Positions 1 to 7,352 of a DNA stretch of 23,070 nucleotides are shown one piece after another. The notes under the pieces were generated by a model, which had not been told where the DNA came from, made no database searches, and saw nothing but the letters and a program-made list of their open reading frames with translations. This DNA is from a virus. Where the stretch lies: IMG/VR virus record IMGVR_UViG_3300045999_006308, positions 1-23,070 of that record; one strand, given 5' to 3'. Each line of letters starts with the position of its first letter. Position 1 is the stretch's first letter. A program made the translations under genes and the position numbers.

Positions 1-32
1 GGCTTGATGGTCTTGAGGGGGGCTGTCTTCAT
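1..32 (-). CDS. 5' end of the gene downstream of the deacetylase (truncated by window edge)
   Basis: Only the first ten codons are visible, reading MKTAPLKTIK from an ATG at 32-30. The gene follows a portal and an inserted deacetylase gene. In lambda-type head clusters the head protease/scaffold gene follows the portal, so that is the likeliest identity, but this is inferred from position only. No strong Shine-Dalgarno sequence is visible. The perfect 25-bp element at 60-84 ends 28 nt from the start codon, the same spacing as at the other copy. A terminator lies further upstream, so this gene probably has its own promoter or relies on readthrough. Confidence 0.5.
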   Translation of the reverse strand, partial: MKTAPLKTIK

Positions 33-59
33 GGCCCTGATGTTGGGCCTGGTGGGGGG

Positions 60-84
60 AAAAGTTCAGGGGGAAAAATGGCAC
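60..84 (-). repeat. 25-bp upstream element, copy 1
   Basis: This stretch is identical over 25 bp to 3788-3812. On the minus strand it begins GTGCCATTTTTC and ends CTGAACTTTT, with a pyrimidine-rich centre. It directly follows the terminator at 85-106. Its proximal edge is 28 nt from the ATG at 32, exactly as copy 2 is 28 nt from the ATG at 3760. Flanking sequence is not conserved. It could be a promoter or protein-binding site, a leader element, or a module-boundary linker used in recombination. Confidence 0.85.
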
Positions 85-106
85 AAAAAAGCCACCCGGG
101 GGTGGC
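85..106 (-). terminator. Rho-independent terminator after the deacetylase gene
   Basis: On the minus strand a perfect hairpin (GCCACC, 4-nt loop, GGTGGC; 91-106) is followed directly by six T residues (plus-strand A tract 85-90). It lies 31 nt past the deacetylase stop codon. This is textbook intrinsic-terminator form. It would stop or attenuate transcription between the deacetylase and the next head gene, as is common for independently acquired phage genes. Confidence 0.85.
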
Positions 107-137
107 TGATTTGGATGCCTACTGGCGGGGGATGGGA

Positions 138-1622
138 TTACTTGCCGTAGGGCACGCCAGCTAGATCGGCATACCACTGGCCCCACGATTTGATGTCGCA
201 AACTCCAGCAGTGCGCTGTGCGTCGAGCCACCCCATGAACTCCGTCATCTTGTCGAAGCTCCATGTCGGCGGGCTGGCAGCGTCCGCTACAGCAAAGTCG
301 TGCGCGTTAACGTGCGTGACACCGTAGCCCTCTGTCGTGCAAGCCGTGGTCACCGCCGTTTGCGCCTGTCCAAGACTCAATCCGGTGGTAAGCGTGCAGC
401 AATTGACAAGCTGATAAACACGCTTTTCGTCCCCTGTTGACATGAACGAGTCGTGCATCGAAAGGGGCGTCGACGCGCCCATGCGAGCCGACAAGAATCC
501 GGCAGCTTTCATGGCATCCTGCGCGGCATTGCTGTAAAGACTCTGAACCCACGGGTGGTGATTTGGGCCGTCGCCACGAATGCCAAGTGACCGCAGGTAA
601 TTTCTGGTGTCAACCTGCTGCTGCACATATGCCGTCGCAGAACCGGCGGCGGTCAGATTGGTGTTGTTAAAGCCGTGGGTGACGAACTCAAACAGATTGC
701 TAGGATCGGCATGCAATTCTTGTATCTGCGCAGCGGTGAAGTAATTGCCAGACCCAACATACGCCCGGTCAATCCCAAAGCTCACCGGGATTTTGTAGTA
801 GCGGGCAAGTGGCGCGACAAACGAATAACCGCTGGCGTACCCGTCATCAATAGACAAAATCACGGTTGGTTTCTTGGATGCAGCGGCCCCAACAAAGCCG
901 ATCCAGATTTGCGTGGCAGTGCCAACGCTTGATATGGTGAAGTTGATTCGCAGCCGCTTTTGCCCAACGAATGTGCCCGACGCCGTCTGCGTTGCAACGG
1001 TGCCGCGTGAAATAATCCAATCACCGGCAACCCAATTGGCCTGCGGTACGTTGGCTGCGTTGCGCTGCCCCGTGAACGTGTAGAAGTTTGTGAAACTAGC
1101 ATCGCCAAGCAATACGCCGGTAACGCCATCGCAGGCTGTCATGTTGGATGACTTGACCGCAACAGCCAGTTGCTTGCCGTCCCACAGGTAAGGCATGTTT
1201 AGCGTCGCCAGCGTGGTGCCCACCCGGTACGTGCCGCTAGAACTTGCCGGAATATCAAGGCGCAGCGTTGGCTGCCCATTAAACAGCACGGCGGTATCAA
1301 CTGCGAGGGTAAGCCCGGTGCCAGCCTGATCGTTCCACGGCGTAGTGCTGGCAACGGTTATGAATTCCATCCATCGTTTGTGCTGTTGAGTCAGCGTCAA
1401 AGGCAAGGATTTCCCATCCCCTGACACCAGGGATGTGCCATCAGTTGATAGGCGCACTGGCTCGGAGTCCGGCGGCGTCAGCGCGCCATCGGTGTCCGTA
1501 GCATACCCGGCGCCCACCATGGCCGCGCCAAACGCATCGGAGACCGTGTTTGTGCTGCCTGCCGTCAGCAGGCTCCCAGACTCGCCCATGCGGGCCTGGT
1601 TCATCGTGATACGCATTGTCAT
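138..1622 (-). CDS. Virion-associated NodB-like polysaccharide deacetylase / tail-spike-type protein
   Basis: 494 residues. Residues 1-50 (MRITMNQARMGESG..., ...AFGAAMVGAGYATDTDG) resemble a short N-terminal module of phage structural proteins and may be a virion anchor. Residues about 80-250 are beta-rich with a carbohydrate-binding look. Residues about 250-490 resemble the NodB fold of CE4 deacetylases: motif 1 is SIDDGY with D259 and D260, motif 2 is THGFNN with H316, and H441 lies in VNAHDF. The usual second histidine of motif 2 is N320, so metal binding may differ. The likely role is modification of a host surface polysaccharide during adsorption. The gene starts 3 nt after the portal stop and ends before a strong terminator, so it looks like an inserted accessory gene in the head cluster. 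Confidence 0.8.
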   Translation of the reverse strand: MTMRITMNQARMGESGSLLTAGSTNTVSDAFGAAMVGAGYATDTDGALTPPDSEPVRLSTDGTSLVSGDGKSLPLTLTQQHKRWMEFITVASTTPWNDQAGTGLTLAVDTAVLFNGQPTLRLDIPASSSGTYRVGTTLATLNMPYLWDGKQLAVAVKSSNMTACDGVTGVLLGDASFTNFYTFTGQRNAANVPQANWVAGDWIISRGTVATQTASGTFVGQKRLRINFTISSVGTATQIWIGFVGAAASKKPTVILSIDDGYASGYSFVAPLARYYKIPVSFGIDRAYVGSGNYFTAAQIQELHADPSNLFEFVTHGFNNTNLTAAGSATAYVQQQVDTRNYLRSLGIRGDGPNHHPWVQSLYSNAAQDAMKAAGFLSARMGASTPLSMHDSFMSTGDEKRVYQLVNCCTLTTGLSLGQAQTAVTTACTTEGYGVTHVNAHDFAVADAASPPTWSFDKMTEFMGWLDAQRTAGVCDIKSWGQWYADLAGVPYGK

Positions 1623-1625
1623 GCT

Positions 1626-3197
1626 CTACTCTTTTGGTGTTGCGTTGGCTTGGCCCGCAGCGGCTCCAGCTGCTGCGGCAAGTTGTTGGGGGTTGGGCGT
1701 GCCGGCCAGCTCGACGCCCAGGCGCTTGCGCATGTCGGCGGCGGCCTTGATCTCGATCAGCAGGTCTTCGTAGTCCAGGCCGAGCTTGGCTGCCACGGAC
1801 TGGGGGGACTTCAGGCCGGCGTTGATGGCGTTGATGTCTGCCTCGATGTCGGCGCGGGGGTCGACCCACTCCCAGCGGCGGCCCTGGAAGGTGTGGGCCA
1901 TGAACTTTTCACGCTTGGCCAGCGGCAGCGCGCTGCCATTGGGCATGGTGATCTGGCCAAAGCTCAGCGCAGCGGCCATGAACTCGGTGTGGATGCGCTC
2001 CATCACCGCGCCGACAAACCATTCCTGGATCACCATCCAGCTGTCGCGCTCCTCGAGCGTGCCGCTGCGGATGCTGGAGAAGCTCACGCCCTCCAGGTCG
2101 TTGGCCAGCGCGTGGTAGGCCACACCCAGGCCGGATGCGGTGCCGCGCAGGTTGGCCTTGATGAAGTCGGCGAACATCGCCGTGGGGTATTCCGGGTTGA
2201 ACGGCGTGAACTGGACGCCCTCGGGCAGGCTCTGGAAGGTGCCAGCGTCTGCGTCCATGGCCAGCGGCTGTTCGTCGCCCTCGGTGCCGTCGTCGATCTT
2301 GCCGGTGCTCAGCACCTCAGCCTGGCCGTCTGGTGTGGTGAAAAACCCCATTTTGCTCGCGCCTACACGCGCGGCGATGATGGCGGCCTCTTCATACCCG
2401 CCGCGGTTGTTCAGGCGCATCATGGCAGCATGGGCCCATGGCACGCCGCGCACCTGCTCGGCGTCGTCGCTGATGAAGGCGTGGATGATGTCGGCCGCGT
2501 CGAAGCGCTCATGGGTGGAAAGGCTGGCGCCGGCGACCACACCGCCGTACACATCGCCCGGGTTCTTGATGCGCAGCCAGTAGGCCAGCGGGCGGTTGTA
2601 GCGGTTGACCTCGATGCCCATGCGGATGGCGTTCACGCCAGGCGCCTCGGGGCGCTGGAGCTGGGTGTCCAGCCGGTTCACGTCGAGCAGCTGCAGGGCC
2701 AGGCCGAAGGGGTTGCCGGCCTCCGCGCCGCGCACCAGGTGGATAAGGCATTCGCCATCACGGGCGACGGCCTTGATGTTGATCTGCAGCAGGTCGATGA
2801 GCCGGCTGCGGCCTGCCACGTCGCAGACCTTGGACCAGCGCTGCCAGGCGGCCTCGATGGCGTCATTGCCCAACTGGTCGGGCTGGCCTGGGCTGTTGTA
2901 CACGCGGGCCTGGAAGCGAAAGCCGGCCGGGCCCACGACGTTGGTACAGACCATGCTGAGCCAGCGTTTGACGTACTCATCATTTTGCGCGAGCAGGCGT
3001 GATCGGGCGCGCAATTTGTCCAGGCTGCGGAAAATGTCGGCGTTGGCGCTGGAGTTGTGCACCGACCAGCCGTGCGTCAGCCTGTTGACTTGGGCGGCGG
3101 CGTAGTTGCGCTGCTGCACCTGGCGCGGCGCTGGCTTGGCGACCAGAGCGCGCATGATGCGCGACACGATGCCCGGGCGCTGGGTGGTTGGCATCAT
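1626..3197 (-). CDS. Phage portal protein, lambda family
   Basis: 523 residues from the chosen start. The product resembles lambda gpB-type portals, which form the dodecameric DNA entry/exit ring of the head. Visible family features are the N-terminal region NRLTHGWSVHNSSANADI, the segment LLAQNDEYVKRWLSMVCTNV, the ARDGECLIHLVRG region, and the late GVSFSSIRSGTLEERDSWM region. An upstream in-frame ATG at 3302 would overlap the previous gene by over 100 nt and add a low-complexity Arg/Pro/Gln tail. I therefore chose the ATG at 3197, whose ATGA overlaps the stop of the upstream gene. The C terminus is Ala/Gln-rich. Family identity is confident and the exact start less so. Confidence 0.93.
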   Translation of the reverse strand: MMPTTQRPGIVSRIMRALVAKPAPRQVQQRNYAAAQVNRLTHGWSVHNSSANADIFRSLDKLRARSRLLAQNDEYVKRWLSMVCTNVVGPAGFRFQARVYNSPGQPDQLGNDAIEAAWQRWSKVCDVAGRSRLIDLLQINIKAVARDGECLIHLVRGAEAGNPFGLALQLLDVNRLDTQLQRPEAPGVNAIRMGIEVNRYNRPLAYWLRIKNPGDVYGGVVAGASLSTHERFDAADIIHAFISDDAEQVRGVPWAHAAMMRLNNRGGYEEAAIIAARVGASKMGFFTTPDGQAEVLSTGKIDDGTEGDEQPLAMDADAGTFQSLPEGVQFTPFNPEYPTAMFADFIKANLRGTASGLGVAYHALANDLEGVSFSSIRSGTLEERDSWMVIQEWFVGAVMERIHTEFMAAALSFGQITMPNGSALPLAKREKFMAHTFQGRRWEWVDPRADIEADINAINAGLKSPQSVAAKLGLDYEDLLIEIKAAADMRKRLGVELAGTPNPQQLAAAAGAAAGQANATPKE

Positions 3198-3760
3198 CGG
3201 GCGGTGAACCTTGTGAATAGCAGGTTTTTGGGCGCCAGGCCGGCCTTGAGGCGGGCGACGTTGTCTTCGCGGGCGACTTCGGCCCTCAGCTTGTCGCGCC
3301 ATGCCATGAAACTGGACGGGTCGGCAAAGCGCTGGCGGCGGTCGCCAATCTGGTACTCCTGCAGGTAGGCTTTGGCACCGTAGGTGGCCAGGGCAAGATC
3401 GGCAGCGTCCAGGGCCTTGCGGGCAGCGCTGCGGGTGTCGAGCAGGGTGGCGGCGGCCAGGTTCTGCAGGATGGTCATGCGGCCCTGGTTGATGGTGTAG
3501 CGCTCCGCGCCCTTGGTAACTGTCGACTGCCAGGTATACGTGCCTGGAGCCCAGGCGGCGGTGGTGCTGGCTGCGACGCTGACGGAGTGCTCTGCGCCGC
3601 TGGCGGTGGCGGTGATGGTGATCTTGCTGGTGGCGTTGATCAGCGTGTAGGCCAGGACCCAGGAGTCATTGGCAGGGTAGTCGCCGAGAGACTTTGTCCA
3701 CGCCGCAGTGTCACCGGCGGTGATGGACTGCGGCTCGATGGTAGGGATGGCTACGGTCAT
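3194..3760 (-). CDS. Conserved phage structural protein upstream of portal (possible head-tail or fibre connector)
   Basis: 188 residues in two parts. Residues 1-95 are beta-rich and Ig-like (ESITAGDTAAWTKSL-type opening, then APGTYTWQSTVTKGAERYTI). Residues 100-188 are helical and charged, with DTRSAARKALDAADLALATYGAK and FMAWRDKLRAEVAREDNVARL. I know this arrangement from proteins beside portal genes in Burkholderiales prophages, but no function is firmly established. It overlaps the portal by ATGA and follows the fibre-tail adaptor. The 25-bp element at 3788-3812 lies just upstream and no convincing Shine-Dalgarno sequence precedes the ATG. A connector between surface and head modules is an inference. 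Confidence 0.8.
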   Translation of the reverse strand: MTVAIPTIEPQSITAGDTAAWTKSLGDYPANDSWVLAYTLINATSKITITATASGAEHSVSVAASTTAAWAPGTYTWQSTVTKGAERYTINQGRMTILQNLAAATLLDTRSAARKALDAADLALATYGAKAYLQEYQIGDRRQRFADPSSFMAWRDKLRAEVAREDNVARLKAGLAPKNLLFTRFTAR

Positions 3761-3787
3761 GGTGGCAAGGGTGCACCAGGCGGCGCC

Positions 3788-3812
3788 AAAAGTTCAGGGG
3801 GAAAAATGGCAC
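3788..3812 (-). repeat. 25-bp upstream element, copy 2
   Basis: This is the second perfect copy of the element at 60-84, in the same orientation. It begins 2 nt after the stop codon of the fibre-tail adaptor gene (3815-3817) and ends 28 nt from the ATG at 3760. The 27 nt between element and start codon differ from those at copy 1 apart from short matches. I do not see a sigma70 -35/-10 pair within or just after it. Confidence 0.85.
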
Positions 3813-3814
3813 CG

Positions 3815-4123
3815 CTACCGGTTGACGATCTGCAGGTAGACGGTGCGTTCGTCGGTTCGCCCGCCTGCGGTGGTGATCCGGCAGGACACTGGCGCTTTTG
3901 ATCCCACCTGGCCGCCGGAAATAAAGGCGGTTGCCACGGTGGTCGTGTTGCTCTGGCTGTCCTTGGTCAGGCCGGTGCCGAGCGTCCAGGTCGGGGTGCC
4001 GGTGATCGTGTCGCTGATGGCGGACAGCCAGGCAGACCAGTCGAAAGCATAGTCCAGCACGGCCTGGGGGTCTTTGTCGATCGTGAGAAGGCCATCGGTG
4101 TCGGTGTAATAGGTGTCTGCCAT
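3815..4123 (-). CDS. Phage fibre-tail adaptor-like protein
   Basis: 102 residues, beta-rich. Visible features are DPQAVLDYAFDWSAWLSAISDTI near residues 18-40, then TWTLGTGLT, a central ATAFISGGQVGSKAPVSCRITTAGGRTDERTVYLQIV segment, and a terminal NR. This pattern matches a small phage family often annotated as fibre-tail adaptor or head/tail hypothetical protein. It probably joins a surface fibre to the particle. It starts 8 nt after the stop of the repeat-rich fibre gene, with AGAGGC just upstream of the ATG, and ends at the 25-bp element. Confidence 0.75.
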   Translation of the reverse strand: MADTYYTDTDGLLTIDKDPQAVLDYAFDWSAWLSAISDTITGTPTWTLGTGLTKDSQSNTTTVATAFISGGQVGSKAPVSCRITTAGGRTDERTVYLQIVNR

Positions 4124-4131
4124 TTCTGCCT

Positions 4132-5307
4132 CTATACGGTGTGGGCGCGGTTTTGGCGCGGGACGGTGAGCACGCGGCGTTCGCGGGGGATTGCGGCCAT
4201 GCGGTTTTGTAGAGTTACCAGGTGCGTGCGCTGGTTGGGCACGAATGCGCCTGCAGGCGGATAGAGTACCGCGCAGCTTGCAACGCCAGCCGCGGCCGCA
4301 ATTGCGGCCCGGGCCGTGGCGCTCGCCACCATCGTCTGCGCTGACGATGCACCAGCCGCCGCGATCGCCACCGATGCGGCCACGGCACTGGCGGCGAACG
4401 TGGCGGCGGTGGTGGCCCCGGCTGCGGGCGTCATGGACCCCGAGACGATGGTCGACGACCCGCTGGCCATCGTCGATGCCGCAGCCGCGCCTGCCGCCGG
4501 GGTAATGGAGGCCGACGCCGTTGATGCTGCGCCGAGAGCGCTGGCCGTGGCAGCACCAGCGGCTGGGGTGATTGCAGCAGAGGCCGTCGCCGATGCGGCA
4601 AGCGTGCTGGCCACCGTCGAGCCAGCCGCCGGAGTGATCGCCGATGCGCCTGCGGTCAGGCCTGTGCCGACCATGGTGCTGGCCGTTGTCGACCCGGCGG
4701 CGGCGGTGATGGATGCTGCTGCCGTTGCCGCCGCAGTCAACGTGCTGGCCGTGGCAGCACCAGCGGCTGGGGTGATCGCCGCCGCAGTAGCAGACCCCGA
4801 CGCCATGGTCGAGCTGGTGGCGACACCAGCCGCTGCCGTCAGGGATGCGGCGGCGGTGGAGCTTGCGGCCAGTGTTGCGGCGGTTGTTGCTCCAGCCGCT
4901 TGGGTGATTGCAGCAGCGGCGGTAGCCGATCCGACCAGGGTGCCTGCAGTCGAGGTGCCCGCTGCCGGGGTGATTACGCTTCCCGCCGCATCTGTCGTGA
5001 CATCGCCGACGACGACATTGCTATATGTGTCCGCAACGCTGTCCCAGACCACCCACGCTAGGGTGTACGCTGTGCTGGCCGACAACCCGGTGATCGCCGT
5101 GACCTCATCGATTGTCCGTGTGCCCGTGCTGCTGTCGGTGACAGGCTCGCTGCCGCTGTAGCTCGCCGGCGACGAGTTGGAGAGGTTGCCAGCCTTAATC
5201 TGTGCGCCGGTTGGCACACCCGGCCAACTAGCGGCAACGTGCGCGATCCAGTATGCCTGGTATTGCGCGGAGGACTGCAGGTTGAGCTGCAGTAGCGTGA
5301 GCAGCAT
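4132..5307 (-). CDS. Repeat-rich virion surface protein (FN3-like head, Ala/Thr/Ser tandem repeats)
   Basis: 391 residues. Residues 1-110 look like a fibronectin-III-like domain (WPGVPTGAQIKAGN, ITGLSASTAYTLAWVVWD). Residues about 112-350 consist of eleven tandem units of mostly 22 residues with the pattern ITPAAGAATASTLAASATAA. The last 40 residues contain three short units of the form R..aiPRErR / RvltVPRqnR / RahtV. This looks like an extended or beta-helical shaft or display protein. Ala/Ser/Thr make up most of the repeat region. The plus-strand complement stays open over this region only because of the repeats. It starts 3 nt after the stop of the 53-residue gene. The function is inferred. 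Confidence 0.8.
   Translation of the reverse strand: MLLTLLQLNLQSSAQYQAYWIAHVAASWPGVPTGAQIKAGNLSNSSPASYSGSEPVTDSSTGTRTIDEVTAITGLSASTAYTLAWVVWDSVADTYSNVVVGDVTTDAAGSVITPAAGTSTAGTLVGSATAAAAITQAAGATTAATLAASSTAAASLTAAAGVATSSTMASGSATAAAITPAAGAATASTLTAAATAAASITAAAGSTTASTMVGTGLTAGASAITPAAGSTVASTLAASATASAAITPAAGAATASALGAASTASASITPAAGAAAASTMASGSSTIVSGSMTPAAGATTAATFAASAVAASVAIAAAGASSAQTMVASATARAAIAAAAGVASCAVLYPPAGAFVPNQRTHLVTLQNRMAAIPRERRVLTVPRQNRAHTV
4540..4776. repeat. Direct DNA repeats inside the fibre gene
   Basis: The 33 bp at 4540-4572 recur perfectly at 4744-4776, 204 bp apart, which is exactly 68 codons. This is the DNA counterpart of the ~22-residue protein repeats. Shorter near-copies occur throughout about 4270-4975. 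Such in-frame repeats allow gain or loss of units by recombination, so fibre length could vary between isolates. Confidence 0.85.
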
Positions 5308-5310
5308 GGC

Positions 5311-5472
5311 TTACAGCGTTTCTAGCGCGGCAAGGGTGTTCTGCGTTTCCGCGATTTCCGCGTCGATGATGGACACCCGGTCTAAGTCGCCCAAGTCGGC
5401 GGCACTGGTCCGAAGCTGGCTCAAGTTGACCAGCCTGCGCTTGAGCATCTCGATGATCTGAGCAATAGTCAT
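5311..5472 (-). CDS. Small conserved phage protein, 53 residues
   Basis: The ATG at 5472-5470 opens a frame beginning MTIAQIIEMLKRRLVNLSQL and ending AEIAETQNTLAALETL, with TAA at 5313-5311. It is predicted as helical, probably an alpha-hairpin or coiled coil. I recognise the pattern (a short helical protein with a D-AEIAETQxTL segment) from fibre clusters of related prophages, without a known function. It starts 1 nt after the upstream stop codon and ends 3 nt before the next start, so it fills the gap with operon spacing. Without it the 166-nt gap would be unexplained. Confidence 0.8.
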   Translation of the reverse strand: MTIAQIIEMLKRRLVNLSQLRTSAADLGDLDRVSIIDAEIAETQNTLAALETL

Positions 5473-5473
5473 G

Positions 5474-6916
5474 TCACACCACCTGTGCTCGCAGCAGCAC
5501 GGTGCTGGTGTTCAGCACCATGTACACGTAATCGATCTCTGTCGCGCCGTCGGTGTAGACGGCATCAAACGCCGTGTCCCCGGCGATGGCCGCGCCCTGC
5601 GTGTACATCATCACCGACCAGCCGTCCTGCTCGCCCGTGACGACGTTGTAGCGGAACCATCGGCCCGTGGCGTCCTTTTGCGCGTAGATGTAGTCCTTTC
5701 GGTAAACGTACTTGCTTCCCGCGCCAAAAACCTCTGTTGCCGGTGCGTAGGTCAAGGCGCTGGCCCACGTATTGAGCGCAATGTCGTACCGGTCAAGCAC
5801 GGCACCAGCGGTTCCCCGGAAGCTGTAGATGAACCGCCCGTTGCGGATGTCCGATTCGTTCGTCCACGCGGCGTCCGTCGCCTCATGAACCCAGTGCCCT
5901 GACATGCCGACGCCAGGGGCTGCGGCACGGGCGGCGGTCGGGGACAAGGTTGTCCAGGTGCCGCCGCTAATGCTGTAGCGAAACAGCGTGACGGCGTTGC
6001 TGCCCATGTAGTAGATGAAGTCGTCATTGCCCTCGATGTTGTACACGCTCGTAGCGTCGGGCTGCGTTGTCCACGCCGCCGAAGTCGTCAACTGGGTGCC
6101 GGTGTTGCTGGCGATGGTGCGGATCTGGCCTGCGCCCGTGCCCGACACGATGCGGACCTGATAGTTCGCCCACTGGTTCGTCGTCCAAGTCTTCGCTGAG
6201 TTGGTCAACGTCGACGCGCCGCCCGCAGTGGCCGTGCCGGTGGCAAATGCCTTGTAATCAGAGCCGACCCAGGATGGCGTGGCAATGAGTTTGGAGTCCG
6301 TGCCGATCACTGCCGCCGGAGCAATACCGTCCGTCGCGCCGGTCTCGGCCGATGTCCAGGTGTTCAAGGCGAAATCGTAGAAGCGGAACACCGCCGCAGT
6401 CGTGGTGCCCGCCGCCGTGATGGCATTGAGGACGTACCACCTTGGGGTGATCAGCCGATAGGTGGTCGAGGCTGTAAACGCGGATGCCTGCGTTGCGACG
6501 GTGATCACCGAGTTCGTGCCGACCGTGTTGGACAAAATCGGCAGCGTGACGCCAGCGTTCGGGCCGCCTGTGATGTGGATGCTGTAGCCGCGCAGGTCAC
6601 GGGCCAGCGTCAAATTGGTCGTGATCGTCGAGGTCGTACCCGCTGTCGCAGTACCCGAGGGGCCGACTGACGTTGATGTGCCACATGCCCCAACGGCAAA
6701 GGTTCCGGCAAGAGCGCCCGACGGGATTTGCACAAACGCATCTTCCAGCGGGCTGAACAGGTAATGCACCGTGGCGCTTGCGACATACAGCTGCTGCTGC
6801 CGGTAGTGGCGCGACGATGCGATAAACGCCCCGGCGGCGGTTGCCGTCGGGGCAAGAGCGCAGAACTCCCAGCGCTTCTGGTCAAGGATTTTTCTATTTC
6901 CGTTGGTAGTTGGCAT
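5474..6916 (-). CDS. Kelch-like virion protein with duplicated beta module
   Basis: 480 residues. Residues 1-60 contain a conserved opening (KILDQKRWEFCALAPTATAAGAF). Two homologous beta-rich modules follow, at about 88-160 and 228-298, each with a GTATAG...-type opening and an (I/V)xGxxAG...L.SNT core. Kelch-like blade motifs appear at 178-190 (FRFYDFALNTWTS), 310-326, 373-388 (LDRYDIALNTWAS) and 420-436. The likely fold is a beta-propeller with inserted modules, consistent with a receptor-binding or baseplate surface protein. It starts 1 nt after the stop of the 143-residue gene. No catalytic motif was recognised. Confidence 0.75.
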   Translation of the reverse strand: MPTTNGNRKILDQKRWEFCALAPTATAAGAFIASSRHYRQQQLYVASATVHYLFSPLEDAFVQIPSGALAGTFAVGACGTSTSVGPSGTATAGTTSTITTNLTLARDLRGYSIHITGGPNAGVTLPILSNTVGTNSVITVATQASAFTASTTYRLITPRWYVLNAITAAGTTTAAVFRFYDFALNTWTSAETGATDGIAPAAVIGTDSKLIATPSWVGSDYKAFATGTATAGGASTLTNSAKTWTTNQWANYQVRIVSGTGAGQIRTIASNTGTQLTTSAAWTTQPDATSVYNIEGNDDFIYYMGSNAVTLFRYSISGGTWTTLSPTAARAAAPGVGMSGHWVHEATDAAWTNESDIRNGRFIYSFRGTAGAVLDRYDIALNTWASALTYAPATEVFGAGSKYVYRKDYIYAQKDATGRWFRYNVVTGEQDGWSVMMYTQGAAIAGDTAFDAVYTDGATEIDYVYMVLNTSTVLLRAQVV

Positions 6917-6917
6917 G

Positions 6918-7349
6918 TCAGGTCACCGAAATGTTACGGCGCAATGAGTCAGCGCCAAGCCGCATAAGCGACGGGATTTGCTCGGTAGCCGCGAGGCCGC
7001 CGATCAAGGTTTGATTGGTCATCGTTGCCACGGTGGTGACGGTGCCGACTGTCGTGACGGTGGGCAGGGTCCCGGCTTCGATGTTGACCCGCATGCGGTT
7101 TGCAGTGTCGGGCAGCATCTGGCCGATTGAGCGGGTGAGCGACTGCACGGCGAACCGCATGGCCTCGATGGCCTCGATCAACTCGCCATAGGCCGCCACC
7201 GGCAGCGGGGTGTCCGAGTTAACCAACAACTCGCCCGCCGACCCGCCGATGTCGATCTGTGCGACCTGAGTGTGAACGTCGCTGCCGCGATCCAGGGTTC
7301 GGGCCTTGTTCGGCCCGCCGCCTGTGTTTAGAAAAAGGTTGTCTGCCAT
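6918..7349 (-). CDS. Phage structural protein of unknown function, 143 residues
   Basis: The product begins MADNLFLNTGGGPNKARTLD, has a helical centre (GELIEAIEAMRFAVQSLTRSIGQMLPD), then a Thr/Val run (TVTTVGTVTTVATMTNQTLIGG) and a helical end. The centre plus the TVT run resembles a trimerising linker of fibre-associated proteins, but I do not recognise a defined family. GGAG lies 7 nt before the ATG and the gene starts 3 nt after the LamG-like gene's stop. It is part of the fibre operon. Confidence 0.7.
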   Translation of the reverse strand: MADNLFLNTGGGPNKARTLDRGSDVHTQVAQIDIGGSAGELLVNSDTPLPVAAYGELIEAIEAMRFAVQSLTRSIGQMLPDTANRMRVNIEAGTLPTVTTVGTVTTVATMTNQTLIGGLAATEQIPSLMRLGADSLRRNISVT

Positions 7350-7352
7350 GCG

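Noticed and set aside
1650-3002. 450-codon open frame on the plus strand
   Set aside because: It is antisense to the portal gene, has a low-information His/Val/Gly/Ala-rich composition typical of GC-rich antisense frames, and no ribosome site.
4316-5161. 281-codon Ala/Val-rich frame on the plus strand
   Set aside because: Complement of the repeat-rich fibre gene; it stays open because the repeat has no stops on either strand.
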